Part shown: positions 16,324 to 19,127 of the stretch, in pieces
Layout: every line of letters begins with the position of its first letter
Position numbering within the stretch: the stretch's first letter is position 1
From: CAJXWH01 sp964343365
GTDB lineage: Bacteria; Pseudomonadota; Gammaproteobacteria; Arenicellales; UBA868
NCBI GenBank assembly: GCA_964343365.1
Contig: CAYFJI010000033.1
Location: 1 to 19,127 of the forward strand
Direction of reading: 5' to 3'
Length of the DNA: 19,127 nucleotides
Notes under the pieces: generated by a model
What the model saw: only the letters and a program-made list of their open reading frames with translations
Database searches by the model: none
Told to the model about the DNA's origin: nothing
Made by a program: the position numbers and the translations under genes

Positions 16324-17079
16324 TTAGTTACTATTTTTATTTGAGCAGGCTGGACATTCGGGGTTACGAATGAGATTTATAGTTTCCCATTCCATTGTAA
16401 TACCGTCGAACATTAGTACTTTTCCCATAAGTCCATCACTAGTTCTGAGAAGGCAGTTGATGACTTGCATTGCTTGCATCGAACCAATTATTCCTACAAT
16501 TGGCGCGATCACGCCCTCCATAGCGCAAGTCGCTGTTTCGAATTCCGTATCTGGAAATAGACATTGATAACAAGGACTCAGTTTATTAGTAGGAAAAAAA
16601 CAGGATATTAGTCCTTCCCATCGTATAGCAGCTCCAGAAACAAGAGGGGTTCCTGTAAGGACACTGACTCGGTTTAGTTCAAAACGTGTTGGATGATTGT
16701 CTGTGCAGTCAACTATTACATCTACATTTTTTATTTGTTCAATCAGTTCGTCACTATCTAGCTCATAATTCAAAGCTAAAATCTCAGTCTCAGGGTTAAT
16801 ACTGAGCAATGTTTCCCGTGCGGAGGATGCTTTTAATTGACCTATACTAGCGTTCTTGTGAACTATTTGGCGTTGCAAATTGGATTCATCAACGTGGTCA
16901 TAGTCGGTCAGAATCATTTTTCCGATTCCTGTTGCAGACAAGTACATAGCTACCGGCGACCCAAGTCCTCCAAGTCCCACAATCATTACACTAGAGCGCA
17001 GTAGTTTATTTTGTCCAGCTTCTCCAACTTGTGGTAGCTTAATTTGCCTGCTGTACCGCTTCTGTTGTTCTGGCGTCAT
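16324..17079 (-). CDS. moeB: Molybdopterin-synthase adenylyltransferase MoeB (ThiF/HesA family)
   Basis: Adenylates the C-terminal glycine of the sulfur-carrier protein MoaD during molybdopterin synthesis; ThiF does the same for ThiS. It is 251 residues, close to E. coli MoeB. Visible: ATP-binding GLGGLGS (35-41), DESNLQRQ (64-71), VDCTDNHPTR (123-132), VSGAAIRWEG (148-156), the zinc ligands C170/C173 and C242/C245, and a Cys at 185 before MEGVIAPIVG. Over its length it tracks MoeB more closely than ThiF, but dual-function homologues are common, so thiamine duty cannot be excluded. No Shine-Dalgarno precedes ATG 17079. Context: the formate dehydrogenase in this window needs molybdenum cofactor, but lies in a separate unit. 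Confidence 0.88.
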   Translation of the reverse strand: MTPEQQKRYSRQIKLPQVGEAGQNKLLRSSVMIVGLGGLGSPVAMYLSATGIGKMILTDYDHVDESNLQRQIVHKNASIGQLKASSARETLLSINPETEILALNYELDSDELIEQIKNVDVIVDCTDNHPTRFELNRVSVLTGTPLVSGAAIRWEGLISCFFPTNKLSPCYQCLFPDTEFETATCAMEGVIAPIVGIIGSMQAMQVINCLLRTSDGLMGKVLMFDGITMEWETINLIRNPECPACSNKNSN

Positions 17080-17200
17080 TTTTTAATCGTTTGCACTTGT
17101 GTGGGTAGATATTGTTCGACTTTAAAAATATCCTGAGATGACCAGCAAATCGGTTTGGTTAGATTGTAGCTTGCTTTATTGTCATGGCAGAATACGACCT

Positions 17201-17228
17201 TTGACCATAATGTTACACTTGATATTTT
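17201..17228 (+). promoter_or_regulatory. Candidate sigma-70 promoter for the beta-hydroxyacid dehydrogenase gene
   Basis: TTGACC (17201-17206), a 16-nt spacer and TATTTT (17223-17228), about 27 nt before ATG 17256. The -35 is good and the -10 mediocre. Confidence 0.4.
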
Positions 17229-17255
17229 GGGTTATCCACTGAATCAGGAGGAAAA

Positions 17256-18164
17256 ATGAGTCAGTTACGAGAAAATCAAGAGGAAATTAGTAAAGTTTCA
17301 TTCATTGGCTTAGGGGTCATGGGTTATCCCATGGCAGGATACTTAGCACGCTGTGGTTTTGAGGTCAAGGTTTACAATCGTACGTTGAAACGTGCAAAAG
17401 ATTGGGTACAAGAATTTGGCGGGAAGCTTGCCATCACTCCTGCTGAAGCAGCAGATGGGTCCGAGATTGTATTTATGTGTGTCGGAAACGATAATGATGT
17501 TCGTGAAGTTACAAAAGGCACGTCTGGTGTGTTCGAAGGTCTTAATAAAAATACGATTTTGATCGATCATACAACGGCTTCCGCCATCATCGCGAGAGAG
17601 TTATTTAAAGACTGTCTTGAGGTCGGGTGTGCTTTCCTTGATGCACCAGTGTCAGGCGGTCAGGCAGGCGCCGAAAATGGCTCATTAACTGTAATGGTGG
17701 GCGGAGAAGAAAGCTCATTCCAAAAGGCAAAAACGATTATTGGCAGTTATGCCAAAAAAGTTACATTAATGGGACCTGCGGGTAGCGGGCAATTAACAAA
17801 AATGGTCAATCAGATTTGTATAGCTGGATTGCTTGAAGGATTGTCGGAAGGATTGAGTTTTGCTATGCAGGCAGGGTTAAATGTAGAAACTGTACTAGAT
17901 GTAATTTCAAAGGGTGCAGCGCAATCGTGGCAAATGGAAAATCGTGGTTTAACGATGCATCAGGGCCAATTTGATTTTGGGTTTGCAGTTGATTGGATGA
18001 GAAAAGATCTTAACATTTGCTTGGATGAAGCTAGGCGTAATGGAAGTCTGCTGCCTGTAACTGCGTTAGTGAACGAATTTTATGGAAACATTCAACGGAT
18101 CGGTGGTGGAAGATGGGATACATCCAGTTTAATTCGTTTACTGCGAGATTTTGACATTAATTGA
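17256..18164 (+). CDS. NAD(P)-dependent beta-hydroxyacid dehydrogenase (3-hydroxyisobutyrate dehydrogenase family)
   Basis: Reversibly oxidises a short beta-hydroxyacid, or reduces the matching semialdehyde. Candidates are 3-hydroxyisobutyrate, tartronate semialdehyde, and glyoxylate/succinic semialdehyde. It is 302 residues. Motifs: dinucleotide-binding FIGLGVMGYPMAGYL (16-30), substrate loop DAPVSGGQAGAENGSL (129-144), and catalytic GSGQLTKMVNQI with K182 and N185. The strong ribosome binding site AGGAGGA (17246-17252) suggests good expression. The family's sequence does not fix the substrate, and no valine or glycerate pathway gene is adjacent. It is divergent from moeB and tail-to-tail with nudF, with only 2 nt between the stops. 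Confidence 0.9.
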   Translation: MSQLRENQEEISKVSFIGLGVMGYPMAGYLARCGFEVKVYNRTLKRAKDWVQEFGGKLAITPAEAADGSEIVFMCVGNDNDVREVTKGTSGVFEGLNKNTILIDHTTASAIIARELFKDCLEVGCAFLDAPVSGGQAGAENGSLTVMVGGEESSFQKAKTIIGSYAKKVTLMGPAGSGQLTKMVNQICIAGLLEGLSEGLSFAMQAGLNVETVLDVISKGAAQSWQMENRGLTMHQGQFDFGFAVDWMRKDLNICLDEARRNGSLLPVTALVNEFYGNIQRIGGGRWDTSSLIRLLRDFDIN

Positions 18165-18166
18165 CC

Positions 18167-18847
18167 TTAATTTTTTAAAGCGCCAGTCCATTGAGCAGTT
18201 AAAGATTCAATATTAATCATTAGCCATTGAAGCGCAATTATGGTCGTTGAATTACAAATTTCACCTTCTTTAAGTAGATCGAATGCATGATTTACTGGCC
18301 AGGCTGATGCTCGAATATCCTCACCTTCAGCTTTGACACCATGAATACCCTCTACGCCTTTTGAATCGATTTCACCACAAAAAAGTTTTACTTTTTGATC
18401 GCTGCATCCAGGAGTAGTATAGTAGGTCGCGATAGATTGAAGTTGCAGTACAGAACAACCAGATTCCTCTAATGTCTCCCGTATGGCCACATCTTGAGTA
18501 TTTTCTGCATCTTCACTTAAGCCTGCGATACATTCTAGAATCCATGGATCATCGGATTGTGATGCCCACGCCCCGATACGGAACTGTTCTATAAGAACGA
18601 TTTCTTGGCGATATGGATCGAACGGAAGCACCGCTACAGCGTTACTAGCCTGCGACATTACTTCTCTACACAAAGTCTGACTCCAGCCACCTTGAAAAAG
18701 TTCATGACGTAAACGATATTGTGTTATTTGAAGATGCCCGTCGAATACACTAATTGCGCTGTCTAACTGGATTTTTGAGGGATCCGTAATTTTTTTCCCT
18801 GGAACAGATTTTGTCGTATTAGCCTTTATCCTCTTTTTCATAAGCAT
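18167..18847 (-). CDS. nudF: ADP-ribose pyrophosphatase (Nudix)
   Basis: Hydrolyses ADP-ribose to AMP and ribose 5-phosphate. It is 226 residues with a complete Nudix box at 109-131: G, x5, E116-type, x7, then RETLEESGC. Flanking blocks match E. coli NudF along the length: FRHxLF-like YRLRHELFQGG, VAVLPFDPYRQEIVLIEQFR, and IHGVKAEGEDIRASAWPV. Start ATG 18847 overlaps the preceding gene by 29 nt; Met 3 (18841) would also serve. The first 25 or so residues are basic and not conserved with E. coli, so the true start could lie further in. The overlap makes co-transcription with the editing protein likely. Confidence 0.92.
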   Translation of the reverse strand: MLMKKRIKANTTKSVPGKKITDPSKIQLDSAISVFDGHLQITQYRLRHELFQGGWSQTLCREVMSQASNAVAVLPFDPYRQEIVLIEQFRIGAWASQSDDPWILECIAGLSEDAENTQDVAIRETLEESGCSVLQLQSIATYYTTPGCSDQKVKLFCGEIDSKGVEGIHGVKAEGEDIRASAWPVNHAFDLLKEGEICNSTTIIALQWLMINIESLTAQWTGALKN

Positions 18848-19127
18848 TTAAATTAATAAAATTGGTTTTATGATCAGTAAATTCTATAAACTTAATTAGA
18901 CTAGGAAGAGATATGCTTGTCGTTTGAGTATTGTCTAATGGGTGCAAGCATATAGTATTGTATTCTAAAATTTCTTTCTCTAGCATGAATGAAACAGCCT
19001 GCTTAGTATCATTAATCAGAGAAAGTGGTGAGACACTACCTGGTGTTACTCCCAAATATTCACATAATCTTTGTTGAGAGCAGAACGAGAGTCGTCCTAG
19101 GTTAAATTCTTTTCCTATCCAGGGAAG
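18819..19127 (-). CDS. ProXp/YbaK-family aminoacyl-tRNA editing protein, 5' end beyond the window
   Basis: Deacylates mischarged tRNA, most likely Ala-tRNA(Pro), as a free-standing relative of the ProRS editing domain. The frame is open to the window end, giving 102 C-terminal residues, so the TTG at 19055 is not the start. Family marks: LGRLSFCSQQRLCEYLGVTP, GSVSPLSLINDT, and HPLDNTQTTSISLPSLIKFI, the last matching the typical HPLxNxxTTxI signature of PrdX/ProXp-ala. The tail (LNAYEKEDKG) is charged. The stop lies 29 nt inside nudF. Assignment to PrdX rather than YbaK rests on the GVTPGSVSP and HPL-NT blocks; the catalytic lysine region is outside the window. Confidence 0.82.
   Translation of the reverse strand, partial: LPWIGKEFNLGRLSFCSQQRLCEYLGVTPGSVSPLSLINDTKQAVSFMLEKEILEYNTICLHPLDNTQTTSISLPSLIKFIEFTDHKTNFINLNAYEKEDKG

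Noticed and set aside
1..19127. tRNA genes, CRISPR arrays, insertion sequences or attachment sites
   Set aside because: No cloverleaf with a T-loop GGTTCGA and acceptor stem, no regularly spaced repeats, no transposase motif and no flanking direct repeats were seen in the intergenic regions.

Overview
The window looks like chromosomal DNA of a free-living or host-associated proteobacterium, most likely Gammaproteobacteria (Betaproteobacteria possible). The reasons are a 20-bp palindrome of the E. coli LexA type (CTGT-N8-ACAG) in front of dnaE2, and NudF, MoeB, DsbA, RNase D and an NAD malate dehydrogenase of the kinds common in those classes. Base composition is moderately AT-rich, and dnaE2 is visibly more AT-rich than its neighbours. 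There are no tRNA, rRNA, IS or CRISPR sequences that I can recognise.

Layout, left to right. (1) 1-4940 (+): an NAD-linked, molybdenum formate dehydrogenase (fused NuoE/NuoF-like beta subunit, cut by the window start, then the large alpha subunit with an ATGA overlap), followed 24 nt later by folD. Together these link folate-bound C1 units and formate to NADH. (2) 5015-8100 (-): an SOS-type error-prone DNA polymerase, dnaE2, broken by one missing base in an A9 tract, with a LexA operator directly abutting its start codon. (3) 8232-10272 (+): a quinone oxidoreductase and an orphan trpD. (4) 10273-11938: a gene-poor stretch. It holds a short structured transcript candidate (tiny ORF with an extraordinary 16-nt match to the 16S rRNA 3' end, several hairpins, intrinsic terminator), a small two-helix membrane protein, an unrecognised 90-aa gene, and two short coding remnants each broken by single-base losses. 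(5) 11939-14018 (-): a tightly overlapping operon of a multi-pass membrane protein, a DsbA thiol oxidase and a sulfotransferase-like protein. (6) 14162-16278 (+): RNase D and malate dehydrogenase. (7) 16324-19127: moeB (-), a beta-hydroxyacid dehydrogenase (+), and a (-) pair of nudF with a ProXp/YbaK-type tRNA-editing protein cut by the window end.

How they fit: formate dehydrogenase needs a bis-guanine-dinucleotide molybdenum cofactor, and MoeB belongs to that cofactor pathway, although it lies 12 kb away in its own unit. The most unusual points are the dnaE2 frame break at a slippery A9 run under a LexA box that overlaps a probably leaderless start, the 10481-10653 leader/sRNA-like element, and an apparent Cys-to-Phe change at a [2Fe-2S] ligand position of the formate dehydrogenase beta subunit. 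I did not find a clear multi-gene defence or other novel system.
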